64,000 nt of DNA from Plenodomus lindquistii (GCA_025504975.1 JANUWI010000002.1:248001-312000), one strand, 5' to 3'; positions 50,307 to 63,787 are shown, counted from the first letter of the stretch. The notes: a model not told the origin generated them from the sequence alone. Translations and numbers: made by a program.

Positions 50307-53285
50307 GTGGCAGACGACTGTTAGGTGAAAATGTCCAAGGAGAGATCGACGCAGATAAGAACGTGGCCTCACAGCGTGATATACTGTTTTCGAGGATGTA
50401 GAAGGAACAACTTGTGCAAGAGTGGTGTGGTGAGTTGGACGTAACGAGGCTTGACTGACAGTTGCAGAAGGCGATGACGTAGCGCCCAATGGAAGCGCTG
50501 TCATGATTCGCTGTCGCACCCAACTTCTACCCTCCTAACCACATCTCTGACCAACGCCTGTTATCGGTATCAATCTCTCAGCTCGCTACAATGGATCTCA
50601 CAAAGGTGTTGGGATCTTTTCCGGGGTTTCCGATGCGCGAAATCTTGGGCATGAGCGGCATGAAGAAGCTCGTGACTTTTGACGCACCCACCTGGTGAAC
50701 TTGCGCTGTTCATAGGGCTATTACATAGTGAGAAGCTAATGGCAAGTTATCTGAGCTTAGCGCTATACTTATAGTAGACTAGGGAAGTAGTCACTATATC
50801 TTTTTTGCAGCTTCCTGTATGTGTTGGTGCTCCGTAGAGTCTAGTAGAGTAAGTGGTGGAGCAGTGAGTTCAAGAGCGAGCTCCTTGCTTTGTTCAGCAC
50901 TGCCAAACGGTCAGTTTGATGTTCGACTAGATATGAAAAGCGCACATAAAACTCTTGTGTCGTACATGACGGCAATATCTCTACAATACATTCACACTGA
51001 TCTACTTTAGAACTTGTATGATGACATGCCTGCTTAAGGCAATAGAGCTGGCAATATAACGAGCACACTTGGGTGTGACACAGGTGCCAAATTCTCCAAG
51101 TCGACGACCTTCGAAAAAAATGTGAATCTAAGATACTCAGGCTACAAGATTACTGGGAATTGCTCTTCGTACCTAGATCACGCTATTGTATCCTTGAGGC
51201 TCTACGGCAGCACTACGTACCACTTCCGGTCCAACCCTCCGCTTAGCTTCCGCAGAGACTAATTGTCTCTGTCTGGACGCACGTATTCCTGACTTCGTTG
51301 TGCAGATTGCTCAAGGCGCGCTTCTCACATACAACCGGCATAGACAACCATGGCCCGGATAATCTCGTGATTTGTCACTGTCAAGCAGCAGTACCATGGC
51401 TCTACTGCATGATTTATGAGTGCATGTGCCGCTCCGCCTGTACACATGTTGGCTCGCATAAAACAGGGCAAACGGGGTGGAATTTATCCGGACAGGCTTG
51501 AAAACATCCATGTCCGTTGAGCTGATGCCGCAGTTGGTTATATATTGCAATGTAATCGAATCACACACATACCCCCTTGGACCCAACCCGGCCGGGTTCA
51601 AAATCAAGGAAAAGGGCTCGACAGGCTGCAGCGTTGCGCATCTTAGCAGAATCCGTACAGCACCATGAGTAGAGCATGTATGTACACAGAAATACCCTGG
51701 AAGTGCTTGGAGATTTTCCCCGGATTTTTCGTTTTATCCGGGTAAAATGCAAACGCGTGGGAGCAGGGGTCGGCTTAAATGCTATGTTAGTGTTGCCATG
51801 TTCGGTTCGGTACTTTGTGGTTGTTGGGAGGAACATGTGGCGTGTACTTGGTACTGGGTAGGTACCTGCATGATTGGTATCATGGATGCCCGGCTGGTAA
51901 GTAGATCATTGGTATCTAGTAGCCTCGCATGCAAGCGAACAGACGGGAGATTTGTTTGTTTACATTCCGAGCAGAGTTGGATCTACGAGTGCATGTTCAT
52001 CAAGTTTATATATCAACTAGAAAGCATTAGGCGTGATATCTCAGGCTAGCGAGGAGATGGCAGAGTCACAGACAACCGCCGTAGTGTCGTCTTTACTGCT
52101 TGTGGAGAGCACAGGTGTGATCGGAGGACATGAACCGAGCTTTTGGTGAGCGAGGTTGACTGCGGTGAACTGGAGATTGTCAACTGTGCGGCAGACGCCG
52201 CAACATCAGCAGTGCGCATTGCACTAAATCTCCATGCACAATCTCCATGCACAATACCGTAATAGCCGCCAATACAACATTGTGCAATGGTCGCATAGAT
52301 GGCAAGTCCGTGAGAATGTACGCTGTCTCGTAGCCCAGAGATAAAGGCTTAACTGCCGGCCACCTTGTCCTTGCCCGACAGTGTTCTGAGGAAGTAGTTC
52401 GGTTTCATGCAACGGCATCGCCCGCGCTAGTGCCTGTGACATGTGGCGCTGTCGACGCAAAGGCCAACATCGGGGGCTGGAGCAATCTGATACATCTGAA
52501 GGGTGCTTGTGCTCGATTGACTTTGTGACATGTCGCAGATGTGCGGATCCTTGTGGATAGGGCTGAGATCGTCAGAGTTGCCCTTTGGGAATTCAGAACT
52601 TCAGGTTGTGTGAGGGTTTTGTGGCGTGATTGGCATGCGGCGTCGGGAAATAAAGCGGTGTGGCTTGTGAGCAACGTTAAGATGAGACGCCAAGGCAATG
52701 TCATGACACTGTCAGTGCGATCCTTACAGCCATCATCATCAATTGGGTGCGTGTGTACGTTTCAGTCGATTGCTCAATGACCTGTGTTATAAATTTATGA
52801 AGCACATGCATTGGAGGAAGATGGAGCTGGTTTACATGTTTCGCAGCGCGAAATTGGAGGGGGTATTATTTCCACCGTCTTCAGGTTTGGGCGAGTGTAC
52901 GAAATGCTGAAACCAACCGGGCCAAACACTACAGTCGACAGACTGGATAGGCATACTTATGCTGGCTATGGACAAATGAAATCATAGAACCTGTTGTGAA
53001 ATGCTGACCAAGAAAATGCGGCAGAGACTGATGCGCAATGCGCCATGACAGGCACATTCCGACATTGTACAAAAGAAACCCAATTTAGACGACAGGGAAA
53101 GGCGCAGAATGTATGCAAAATCTAAGCCAGGGGGTTGTACATACAAGGGGATAAAGAAAGAAACGCTCGTCTATCATTAGTATATACAGAGAAGGAGACG
53201 CGTATTGTTCGTAACGTGAGGTTCGAAGTGTGGCCAGCCAGGCTTCGCATTGCCTCCTGGGCAATTTATTTGGTTTGTTGAAGCA
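50307..53285. other. Intergenic, 3 kb
   Basis: No open frame with protein-like composition, no tRNA and no repeat family recognised. The start of this stretch is promoter for the lipase. Confidence 0.5.
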
Positions 53286-55973
53286 TCAGCTTCGGGCTGT
53301 GTGCCGTGGTGGCGATGGAAAAAGACTCAGCATCGGTTGCTGTGCGTTGGTCGTTGTTGCAGCGCGATTACGTGCTTTTCCTTTAAGCTCCTTGCTTGCA
53401 ACCACGGGGCCAGAGAGTAGTTTGGCGGCGCTCTCAGACAATGTGGGTTTGTGTTGGCGCATAGGGCTGTGCTCTAAACGCTGCGAGCCTTGTCGGGCCT
53501 GATCGAGCGATGCGCGGAGTACATCATCAGTCACCGTAGACTTCGTGCGTTGTGAGCCGCGTCGCGCCAATTCAAGCGACTCTTTTAGCTCAGAGACAAT
53601 AGAGACAGCAGATGGGTCCTCATCATTCGTCTCCCCGTCAGCAGTAAAGAATGTTTGACCTTCGAAAGCACGGCCGGGCGGGGTGATGTCGTCGTCCACG
53701 GTGTTATTGCCGAAATGCTCCAGTGCTGCAGTCTGATCGGAAGAATTGTCCATGGTCAGGCTAAGTCCTAGGTCTTTGCGAGAACGCCGTGAGGGTACAA
53801 GCTCTGGTACACTTCCGGCGGAGCTTGCGGAGCGGCGAACTGGGGAGCTCCAGAGTCCAGAACTCTGGACAGACGACATCAGGCTGCTGTCGTATGAGCT
53901 CCGGCGGCTGAAGCGGACGCGACTACTGCGGGCCGAGCTGATGATGCTTTGGCTTGCATCGATCATGGGGAAGTGACGGTCCGAGCCATTGTATTCATCG
54001 AGCAAGTCCTCATACGTGACCTCTTCGGTATCCTTATACTCTTGTGGAATAAGAAGAGAAGGGGTAAGCACAAAGCCTTCGTCAGGACCGAAAGCATGTA
54101 TGCCGATCTGATCGCACGGTGTTGGTACACCGGTACTGGTGGTGGAGGCTGATATCGTTGAGGCCGGGGCCAAATCTGGCAAACTGGTAGTACTAGGAAC
54201 TAGCAGGGATGTACGGAAGCTGCCCGAGAAAATTTCACTGGATGGCGCCTCGCGTGAAGAGTCTTCGGACTCCATGTTCAGGAGTCCGTAATTGGAGGAC
54301 TCTTTTAGGGGACCCATCCGATTCTCATGATTTGAGTGGTTCTCCCAGGTACGATCCCACGCACTGTCACAGTCGGCCTCGAGCGCGTTCTCGTAGATGT
54401 AATCAACATCGTCCTCCCATGACTCCTCTATCGCGCGCCACGTGTTGGATATGCGACGATTTGACGACGAAGTGTAGCGGACAGAACTTTGTCTAGTCGC
54501 CCCTAAAGTACCGAGAGTCTCTGACATTTGGGACGATGGTCGTGAGATCGCGCACCTTGGACTGGGAGCGTGCGATGAAGCCTGTGACTGGCTGTCACTA
54601 CGAGTTCTGGTGGGCGGTGAACGATGATTCGCGAAAGAGAACGACTCAAAGTAAGGCGATTTAGGTGTTGTTGGAGTTCTGCTAGGTGGTTGCGGCGCAG
54701 GCCTAGGGCTGATGAAGCGTTCTGGCTCCTCGGCCACATCTGCGAGACGAGGACTGAAAGGCGGTGTCGTGGCATGGATCGCTGAATCATCTGGTGTTGT
54801 GAGAGCATGTCCGAAATAGGAGTCTTCCTGAATTTCTGATATCGGTTCCGGCGTTGACACTCCCGGAAGCACAAACGAATCCCAGACGCCCGACTCCCGT
54901 TTTGATCTCGAAGTCCTCCGCGCAGTGGTCACATCTTCACCTTGCCAATTCCCAGACTCTTTTCGCTGGAGCGGTGGAGGTCGTCGCGCGAACGAACGAG
55001 GTGGCGATGCAAGGATCGCTGGCTCGTTAGGTTTCCGCGGACTCACCCCTGGTTGAGAGAAGCTCTCGACAGAGCGCGCCAAGCGCAGTTTCGGTCCGGC
55101 AGTAGCAAATTGCGGGATCATCTCGGGCTGCTGCCATTCATGCTGTACTTCGGGGCTACGGGAATTTGACCGTGATCCCACAGCAGACGTTAGTTGATGA
55201 TCTACGCTTGCTATGTTCTCGGAAGAGAAGTTGCGGAAATGAAGACTGTCTGTCTTAATCCCGTTCAAGCCCTGGCTTGTAGGTCGCGATACGTGCGCGG
55301 CTTGGAAGCTGGAGGCAAGGTCCTCAACAGACGCCTTCTCCAGTGCAGCAAATTGGTGACGGTCGGTGTGTGTAAGGTGTTGGAAATCAAAAGGCTTGGA
55401 TATCTGGTTTATGAGAGTCGAGCCTATGGGACGTGAGTGAAAGACTGGACACAAGCCTGAGGATAACATACCAGATTCATCCGCAAAGTCTGTCCGTCTC
55501 CTGTCTTTCCGCAATGTGGACGCTCGTCTTTCGCTCAAGTCCATTTCTGCAAAATCAGGCGCAGGTGGCACTGCTGCTTCGCTACTTCTTTTTCCTCTTC
55601 TTCCACGGAAAAACGATCTCCTCGATCCAGCTTTTGACGTCTCGTTCTGAGTTTGACCTCCACTCTGCAGTCGTACGAGCGGTGAGCCATGCCATGTCCC
55701 ATCATGCTCAGTCATGTCAGGATGATTGAGTGAAATTAACGAAGGCGTAGTCGAATTTGCGGTGTTACTTCGTGAGCGCAGGTTGAAGACAGAACTTCGC
55801 CTTGCCGATTGCATAACATGATGGCCAGACATCTGAACACCCGCATGAGAAGTGCTAACGTCTGGAGAGATACCGAGGTCGACTGCTGATACTGAGGGAT
55901 GAGACCCTAGAACTTGAGAGTCGATAGATGATTGTCGGGACCGAGGAGCGTCGCCCTTGTGGAAGGTGAACAT
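53286..55973 (-). CDS. CRIB-domain protein, Ser-rich (Cdc42/Rac effector candidate)
   Basis: The open frame is continuous, but a 48-nt GT-AG intron (55471..55424, GTATGT...CCCATAG) most likely splits it into 55973..55472 and 55423..53286, giving 879 aa. Removal produces SGSTLINQISKPFDFQHLTH followed by TDRHQFAALEKASVEDLASS, the CRIB motif (ISxPxxFxHxxH) that binds GTP-loaded Cdc42 or Rac. The rest is long, Ser/Pro/Arg-rich and probably disordered, with repeated SRRSSYDSS-like phosphorylation-type sites and short acidic patches. It resembles fungal CRIB scaffold proteins with a role in polarity. The intron is a multiple of three, so retention would add 16 residues without a stop. Confidence 0.8.
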   Translation of the reverse strand: MFTFHKGDAPRSRQSSIDSQVLGSHPSVSAVDLGISPDVSTSHAGVQMSGHHVMQSARRSSVFNLRSRSNTANSTTPSLISLNHPDMTEHDGTWHGSPLVRLQSGGQTQNETSKAGSRRSFFRGRRGKRSSEAAVPPAPDFAEMDLSERRASTLRKDRRRTDFADESGMLSSGLCPVFHSRPIGSTLINQISKPFDFQHLTHTDRHQFAALEKASVEDLASSFQAAHVSRPTSQGLNGIKTDSLHFRNFSSENIASVDHQLTSAVGSRSNSRSPEVQHEWQQPEMIPQFATAGPKLRLARSVESFSQPGVSPRKPNEPAILASPPRSFARRPPPLQRKESGNWQGEDVTTARRTSRSKRESGVWDSFVLPGVSTPEPISEIQEDSYFGHALTTPDDSAIHATTPPFSPRLADVAEEPERFISPRPAPQPPSRTPTTPKSPYFESFSFANHRSPPTRTRSDSQSQASSHAPSPRCAISRPSSQMSETLGTLGATRQSSVRYTSSSNRRISNTWRAIEESWEDDVDYIYENALEADCDSAWDRTWENHSNHENRMGPLKESSNYGLLNMESEDSSREAPSSEIFSGSFRTSLLVPSTTSLPDLAPASTISASTTSTGVPTPCDQIGIHAFGPDEGFVLTPSLLIPQEYKDTEEVTYEDLLDEYNGSDRHFPMIDASQSIISSARSSRVRFSRRSSYDSSLMSSVQSSGLWSSPVRRSASSAGSVPELVPSRRSRKDLGLSLTMDNSSDQTAALEHFGNNTVDDDITPPGRAFEGQTFFTADGETNDEDPSAVSIVSELKESLELARRGSQRTKSTVTDDVLRASLDQARQGSQRLEHSPMRQHKPTLSESAAKLLSGPVVASKELKGKARNRAATTTNAQQPMLSLFPSPPRHTARS

Positions 55974-58900
55974 TGTTAGAATCGGGGAGGCACCTGGAGT
56001 AACGGCCTTGATGTAAGCTGAGAGAGTATAGTAATCCTAATCCCTGTCCCCGGCCAAAAGATGTTGCACAGCTATCAGGATGCGGTCGCGTGTCTCAACG
56101 AGCTGAGAGAGTTTGGGAGTCTTGCTGCGCACACGGGTTATGTTGTGGGTTGACCAGCTGGGGCTGGAGGTCTGCATGAAGTGTCAGAGGCCTGTGCTTC
56201 CACATTCAGAATTATTAGACCACTTGGAGTGAAAGGAGCGAGGCTCTGGGTCGCACAGGGGAATATGAAGCCTACAAGCCCGAACCAAGGTGCGGTGAAA
56301 GTAGAACGACGGTAGCTGAGATGTAATAAGAAAGGAGATGGTTGATGCGCACCTAGCTGGGTGGTTGGCTCAATTGCAGGGAGTCAACAAGCAGCACAGA
56401 TTGGGTCACAGACCACAACAGTGACAGCACCACAGGGCGATAGCAAGAAGGGTGTACGCCGCTTGTGAGATAATATGACGAGGGATGTCCTTAGTTGGGC
56501 CAAGGAAAGAATGGGCATGGACGCCGGCTAGTGACCAGAAGTAGGAAGTCTTGCAGATCTGAAGGAATGGCGTCGTTGAAATAGATGGAACCCAGCAGAT
56601 GGAGAGTCTTCAGGAAGATGGCCTGCAAGATTTCATGTCGTGACACGGGAATGAAGGAGATTTTTGTGGCCGGTGAGGTACAGTGCATAGCGGCGAGGGT
56701 AGGGATGATCTCACTATGTAAGAGCATGGCTTGCATGCTCAAGCAGCGGAGAGCATGTGGAGAAGATGGGTAGTGCTCAGCACTCCTCAGCGCGCTCCAC
56801 CGAGGTTAGTGACATTGAGCAACAGGCAGGGACAAGGTCCGCTGCCAGCCAGAAGAGCAGGGGATTTGTGCCGATGCGAGCAGCTGTTTCGACGAGTGGT
56901 AGTGGCTGGGGATAGCGGGAGCAGGGGTAAAGGAGACATGGGTCGCTCGACTTGAGAGTTGCAGAGACCAACGAGCATCGACGCAAGAGAAAATGCGGCC
57001 CGACAGGTCGGTGCGGGCAATATAACAGAGCAGGGCAACGCAGCGAGCGTGATGATTGGGTAGCCCCGTGAATAAACGGTTAAATCGCGCTGCATGCTGC
57101 CATGACCGCAACGAGGCCCACTTTGCACGGCTGTCGACTTCCTTCGTCTCATGCCGGCCGCCTGTTATGCAACCGGGCGTACATCAATGGGGACATGAAC
57201 GCTTACCCTACACATGACCAGGTGCTGTATGGTGTGCTATGTATGTACATGGGCTTTCGGTGCCATGTACGGCGGCTTGTCCACGATATTTCCATTGCAC
57301 ACGGCGCGTGCAGTGCTTCCAAGCACAACTTCGGGGGGCAGAGCTAGACTAATGGCGGGGAGAGGAGAATTTTGTGTATTCCAACAGCTGCTAGTAGTGC
57401 CGAGCAGTGCCGGGTTTGCGTTTTCAGGCGGGCACGGCGCAGATGCAGCTGGCTCCAGGATCAGGCTTGCAGCAGCAGTGAGCACACCTGCAGCTTCAGT
57501 GTTGACGATAGTCGCCGCCCAAGCTGTGCCGCCAACGTACGGTGTACCAAAGGGCCTGGAGAGCCCATTGTTCCACTGCACGCGTATGCTACATATGTAG
57601 GAGGTTGCATGCCGTCTCCGCTGATGGCCTGCAATTGTACCAACATAGGAGAGACGACATGCTGCCCCTATGGGGTTAGGAGACCGTTCCAGCCGCAACG
57701 ATCTTCGTTCGTGCGACAAGGCGAGCGATGAAACAGCCGACCAAGATGGTGCACTCGCCGACGATTGTGTCCATACATGGATGGATCCAATACCCCGCCT
57801 CATTCGCACGCCTCCATGCACACGGAGCATCTGGTGGGTCGATCAGGTCGAGCGCTGGTGTTGTTGAGCCAGCGACTTCAAACATTGACCCTATTCGCAT
57901 CCCTTTCGGGCTCCACCATCGGCAGTCGGAAAAGTAGGTAAGCACAGCGGTTTGCAGTCGTACAAGGCGCGAGGTGGTTACCAGACAGGCACAGTACATG
58001 GCTGCCGACAACGTTACAGTAAGTCACGCGAGGCCATGCTGTGAGCCTGTGACGGCGAGGGGCTAGAGGTTCTGTGTACCGTACAATTGTCAATGCCGAT
58101 GGATTGGCAGAAAGCTGTACGCTTTACGGAAACGAAAAGTGACCATGGCTAGCTTGGCGGGCGCTTCTTCGCTGCAGAGCTTCTGTGGTCGCAATGGGCT
58201 GTGGAGTCAGCAGAGGGGACGAGCGTCGTATCAGGAGCTGGCGCCGTGTGGTGAGCTGCATGGCCTGGCATGGCTGCAGAGGCGTTGGAGGACGCACACC
58301 GACAACATGCCCATCTATCTAGGTATCGTCTTGTGACAGCGCGATAAGTTCCTGTTCTGGGCCTAGTCCAGCCGTGTGCCTTTGGGCGGTTCTTCGCGGG
58401 TCCAAGGCACCAATTCACTACTTGCCTGGCTCTGTCATCAATGGGCCGCCCATGTTGGTGCGCGGTGGGTACACGGTAGGTACACACATAGTACACTACA
58501 CCAAGTACACGGCACTGTGACATGCAACGCATAATGGCCCACGGGCCGTGCACATGGAGGCCCATCCAACGTGGAAGGAGCGACGCGTTGCCCGGAGCAG
58601 TCACGGAACGAAGAAGGAGCGAAGCTACACCGGTGCACTAGCCTCCACAGACGCGTCTTGCTCCCTCTCCCTCTTCCAAGCCACAGTTCCATGGCCCACC
58701 GTTTGACACGCCGTCTGCGCTGGATTCTGCAAACACAATGATGGTCGACCACATGCGACCGGTCCCACACTCTGTCACTAGTCTAGCCCATTGCCTACTA
58801 CGATCCTAACTGATGCCTCCCTTGAAAGCATAGAGTACCATTAGCTGCCGTGGTTCCACTTCAACAGTCAATACGGTACGGTACTATTGTGTTGAATGTT

Positions 58901-61506
58901 CCCCACGGTCATGTCCAGAAATAGCAGCCTCGGTACGCCCTCGATACAGTATGTCGATCCTCCCCATCAACACGCCGTCATATTCGCTGTCATGGACCAC
59001 ATATACTTTGTCCCTTATTATTGCCACACGTCACGCGTACCACATGTACCTGCATTTCACGTGCGAAGCCACCAGGTCGACGGGCTCCTCGTTCAGACCC
59101 TAGTCCCCCACTAACTTGGAAACTACTGTGTACATCCGGCGCCCCGGACCGGCTACTTTCGTATAACCTTACCGGAATACCCAACATTGCTTACTGTGTA
59201 CGGCCGACTCCAGGACAAAACAGTCATTCTCGACAAAAGCCACCGATGCACGAACTCGAGGTTATGTAGATTCAACCCCCCACGCCTAATTCGAAAATGT
59301 GACGCCGAACCGTCAAAGGGGCGACGGCTTCAACAACCTCCTGCCCCGGAACTCCCATATCACAGTGACCACGGCAGAACACAGTCGCACATCGAACAAG
59401 CTGCATGATGGCCCAATCGGTTCGATGTCTGGGTTCGTGGTAAACTCTAACCTGAAGGGACAGAATTAGCTCACTTTCGTAAGCAGTATTTACGCTTGTG
59501 AAACTGTTGAAAGCCTCACCTCCACAATGTGGGGTGGGCGTTCACCGTTCGCTCGAGCCATGAAATCCAGACCCTTCTGATAGGCCAGCGAACTCTGCCC
59601 CCGCAAGACGTAATCAGTCAATTGCAGGCGCAATTCGGCAATCGTGAACACATAACTCAGATCAATGCGAGATCCAATCTCGCAAAGCATCCTGGTTACG
59701 TTGATCTGAAACTATCTCGCCACTTACATAGCACCCGCCATCTCGTTGACCATTCATGCTCGTTCGAGAGTACTGACCAAGACAAATGAGGCGTAAGAAG
59801 CTTGCGACTATGTAGACTTATCGTCGGAGCCTGCGGACAAATATTGCATACGCTAGTACCGGTGACTCCAGGCTCCAGGTATCCTCCACTCCAAGAATAC
59901 TCTCTGCATGCACGCCTCAGGGGCCGTTGAAGGCCGTTGGTGGGTAGCTCATACTCAGCTGCTCGACCCAAACGTTTACTTTGCAACACCCGCAACATGA
60001 CGTATGAGGGTCTTCAGCTCTATATTCTAGGCACAGTGTACCGGCACACTGGTTCGCATATATATGGCTCAATCATCAGCCGCGGTGACTGACCGATAGC
60101 TACCTTGTGCTAACCTCTAATACGAACAAGAATACATCTCTACGCCTTTCAGGTTAGGGAGACTGTATTTTGAAGCCCGTTCCTCAGTTGGCGCTGCCGC
60201 TATGACTGGCTCGGCCGCTACGAGAATGCACTCACTGCGCATGCTTGGGCTCTAGACCACAACATGTGACTCCAGTTGATATGATGGACTCTCTGCCGGT
60301 CCTGCGGCGGCTCCGACATGCATGGAGAATTCTATGAGAAGACTGCTATCTCGGGAACCGGCAGTTGAAAAACACGAATAATAGTGCAATGGCGGGGCAG
60401 ATACGGTCTTCTGTCTGGCACGCAAAGTCTATTAGAGGTTCCAAATACTAGGTAGCGGTGCCTCCGGCTTTTCCGATATTTGCGTCGTTCAACTAACTAT
60501 AGTAGACGAAGGAGCTCGGTTGGGTTAATTATCTCCGCTCTGAAAAAGCCGGTCAGTATAGCCATGATGATATCTCAAAGGCTCCACAAAAGTGGTCTCT
60601 AAGCCTAGATTGTCGAACATACAACACCTCAAAGGGCTTACTAACGATGTCGAGACCCAATTTGCAGACTTTATGCATAATCATGAATATACTCTAGTAG
60701 TCTCAGATCTGTAAATCTTCTACTCACTGCTTCACAAACTGGCAATCCTTGGTTTCCAGTTAAGATGTAGACCCAACAATTGCGAGCTCTTTCGTAGTAG
60801 CGCAAGCAACAAGAACAACAAGGTTCAAACAACAATACCATCCAGAAACGCAGCCAAATCGCATCTGCCAACAAAGTTCAGTACACGCATCATACGGACC
60901 GTGCCACTCAGCCTCCGCCTTTGAACCAACCATGTCCTTGGACCTCCTTCTTCATTCCTCCGGCATACCGACCGAGCAGAATCCTTGCTTTACACCAATC
61001 TGCACCTTACACTTACACTTCTCCCACCAGAACTTAATCGTGCAAGCTACCACAAGATCCAACACAAGCGGTGATTACCTCAACCAATGGCGCGCACGCA
61101 GACCGCGGAGTCTCGAAGCGGATCCTCTCGCAAAGCAGCGGGATGCTGCGCGGCCCGTCCGACAAGGGTGCTAGGACCCATGAAACCGGAGATCACCAAC
61201 CAACGCCACCAACATGGGCCGACATGAATTAGCGAGCCGGCCTGCATACGCAAAAGGCAAAACATGCACCTGTTGGAGCGGACGTATAATCCATACAGGC
61301 AGGCAGGTAAAAAGTTTCTTTGAGGTCGGGATGAGGGGGGGTGGGGAGACATGGGTCTGCGGGTTACGTAGGTATGCGTATCTTGGGACCGTAGAGTTGG
61401 GATTGAGATTTGAATTAGAATTAGAGTTAGAATTTTCGAGTGGAGTCGACGAGTATCTACCACTGCGTACATACTCGAGAAAACAAAACAAAGTTGTATT
61501 TGCTTC

Positions 61507-61533
61507 CCCAATGCCAATGCCAATGCCAATGCC
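61507..61533. repeat. (ATGCCA)n hexamer repeat
   Basis: Four to five copies of CCAATG in a row. Confidence 0.9.
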
Positions 61534-62008
61534 ATGACGCACGCACAGCTTAATCACATCCAGGTCTTTCGTGGTCCGAGAAAAGACCTCTCTCACTCTC
61601 ACCCATTCCATTTCCACTTTCTCCTCAGAGTCACACGTGGAAAAAAAAAGTGTCTGGGATTGAGAACAACTCAACGACAAGGCACGCATATGACATCCGT
61701 CCCGTCAACTTCATTTATACATTACACTCAGGCCGTCATTCATGCCGCAGGTACAGTACAGGCTACAGCACAGGACATGGGATATATACACGGCACAGAC
61801 GGCATCTCATCTCAAAATCCCCATGTCATCAGGCGTCCAGCCCAAACCACTGCGGGACGGCGCGGGATGTGCACAGAAGAAGAAAAAACGGCGAGGGGGG
61901 GCGACAGATCGCTTTCTTTCTTCCCTGTCGGTGGCGTTTGCTCAACGAAAGCTCGAGCTTGTGGGGGGAAGGGTAGAGGGGAAGGAGATTCGCGCATCTC
62001 TTGGTGGA

Positions 62009-62009
62009 G

Positions 62010-62040
<31 letters not shown>
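62009..62040. repeat. (AAGC)n tetranucleotide repeat
   Basis: Eight uninterrupted units. Confidence 0.95.
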
Positions 62041-62296
62041 CCTTGTGGCATGGCGCAGCTGAGAAAGTAGGTTAGGCACCTGCATGTTGGTGTAGCGATA
62101 TTGCTGCACGATGAAGAATCTCAATGTCACCGTATCTTTTTCTGCGTTTGGATCCTGGTTCCTGGTACCATATTTTGAATGTTGCCTGTTAGACGCGGCG
62201 GCGCTGTACCGTACCGTACCTGCATGGTGGTGGCCTGGCATGTAGGTGTGTATGTATGTGTGTACTCCACTCGCGCGGTTAGCATGTCGCACACGG

Positions 62297-62327
62297 GAGG
62301 CTGAGAGGCTGAGAGGCTGAGAGGCTG
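62297..62327. repeat. (GAGGCTGA)n octamer repeat
   Basis: Nearly four tandem copies. Confidence 0.9.
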
Positions 62328-63481
62328 GAAAAAGTGGACTCGACGATAGCATGTATTGTGTCACATGAACAGTCTAGAGTACAGATGGACGACGCGATGC
62401 TGCGTGCAACGAGAGCCAACGCATACTTTTCGAAAGCGGATTATCGTCTGCTCCCCTTGCGCTATTCTCCGGTACCATAAGCTTTACTGTGGATTCTTGT
62501 GCAAAGTGGCACGGATCTGACAGGCTGATGGTACGACGAAGCAACGCAACGCTGTCTCGATGTTGATGGGCTGTCGGCTCGTCAACTTGGTCACGGCGGT
62601 GAGGTGGAGGCATGTTGACTAGACGATCTCATGCAGTCCATGTCTTCCTCCACAAGCTGAAAGTATTGCGACACGCTTCGAGATCGTGGCGGTGAAGTGA
62701 GTGGTTATCCTTGCCTTGTGATTAAACTATGTGCACCGTATCGGCTTCGCATCTGCACCAATCGATTGCTGGTAGGTTTATAGAGCTCTTTCCAGGGGGG
62801 TGCATGATGGGCATTTCCATTGTTGCGGTACTACTGATGTTATTGATATTTGGCGCAAATCGAGTGATAGACTTTGCTCCATGTTCACAAAGAGCTGGAT
62901 AGGCACAGCTATACGAATTGACAATATTTGTGCATCCACTCCATGTCGTTACACGTAATTGACTTTGCGTGATTGCTTGCGTGGATTTGCTGGGGCATGG
63001 CTCCATGCCAACTTTTTCCTGGGTATCTCTGGTAGACTGTGATGATCCACAGAGCTTAGGAATAGTCGCGTTGGGGTCTGAGCGATGCTGCCGTAGTTGA
63101 CACTGCTATGATATATCGATGAATGATATCACCGAAGGTCAGTACTCCCGTTCTTACTTCAGACACATGTGCTGTAGGAGTAGAGAGGACATTGTATTCG
63201 TCTTGTTTGATTCCATTGTCTCCTGTCTCCATGAAGGCCCAAGCGTCATGCTCCTTGGATGAGCTGGGGACTTGATTAGTACAAACTCCTTCATTGGCAG
63301 CCTCAAGGCATGACCCGCCTGGTAAGCGGGCACAACTCTGAAGTCCAAGTGCGCAACAAACATGGACTCGAAGCTTGGACGTGATACTTTGGTACTTTGT
63401 GGTATTCCATATGTACAGCTCTTCTTCATATGAGAGTCGAATCAACCGGTACGCCCAGACCTTGCTCATCTTCTGCCATGC

Positions 63482-63787
63482 TTAGTGCGCTCCCTCATCG
63501 TGATGTGCGTGGTCGTCCTTCCACAGAAGCTGTTCGGCGATACAGTATCCGGCGAATGCGACGGTGGCTATGCCGAGGCCAGGGAAGGAGCCCTTGAAGC
63601 GGTTGAAGCGGGTGAATGGCCCCGTGTACCGCCATTGCTCACTGAGCAGCGTCAGTATGTCATGTCATGTGGGTATCGGCTGTGGACGAGCGTACTATCG
63701 AGCCCATGGGTCGCCCTGGGTGCCTCGGCCGGCAGCCGCGGCGAACTTCTTGGGGTCAAAGCCGGTGATGGAGGGGCGCGGTGCCAT
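63482..63787 (-). CDS. Complex I B12/NDUFB3-like subunit
   Basis: Two exons: 63787..63696 and 63641..63482, total 83 aa. The splice (GTACGC donor, CTGCTCAG acceptor, 54-nt intron) gives RGTQGDPWARYEQWRYTGPF then TRFNRFKGSFPGLGIATVAF, the diagnostic run of the NADH-ubiquinone oxidoreductase B12 family. A single membrane segment (about GLGIATVAFAGYCIAEQLL) and a His-rich C-terminus (KDDHAHHDEGAH) complete it. It sits in the inner mitochondrial membrane arm of complex I. Start MAPRPSITGFDPKKFAA matches fungal orthologues. Upstream sequence to the window end is probably 5' UTR/promoter. Confidence 0.92.

Larger units (their letters stand above)
55974..63481. other. Gene-poor stretch, 7.5 kb
   Basis: Only short open frames with no motif, coding bias or plausible splice joins. 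It contains simple repeats (61507..61533, 62009..62040, 62297..62327), CTACCGTACCGTACC-type words near 62210, and many GTAC/TGTACA words at 57.1-59.3 kb. It may hold long UTRs, ncRNA or decayed repeats. Confidence 0.5.

Noticed and set aside
49086..50519. Lipase start at 50504 instead of 50306
   Set aside because: It would bury the hydrophobic signal anchor about 75 residues inside. It is possible but less likely.
57102..58604. Several 60-200-codon frames on both strands in the gene-poor stretch
   Set aside because: They overlap each other in all frames with no motif, no intron logic and no consistent strand. They are treated as chance open frames.
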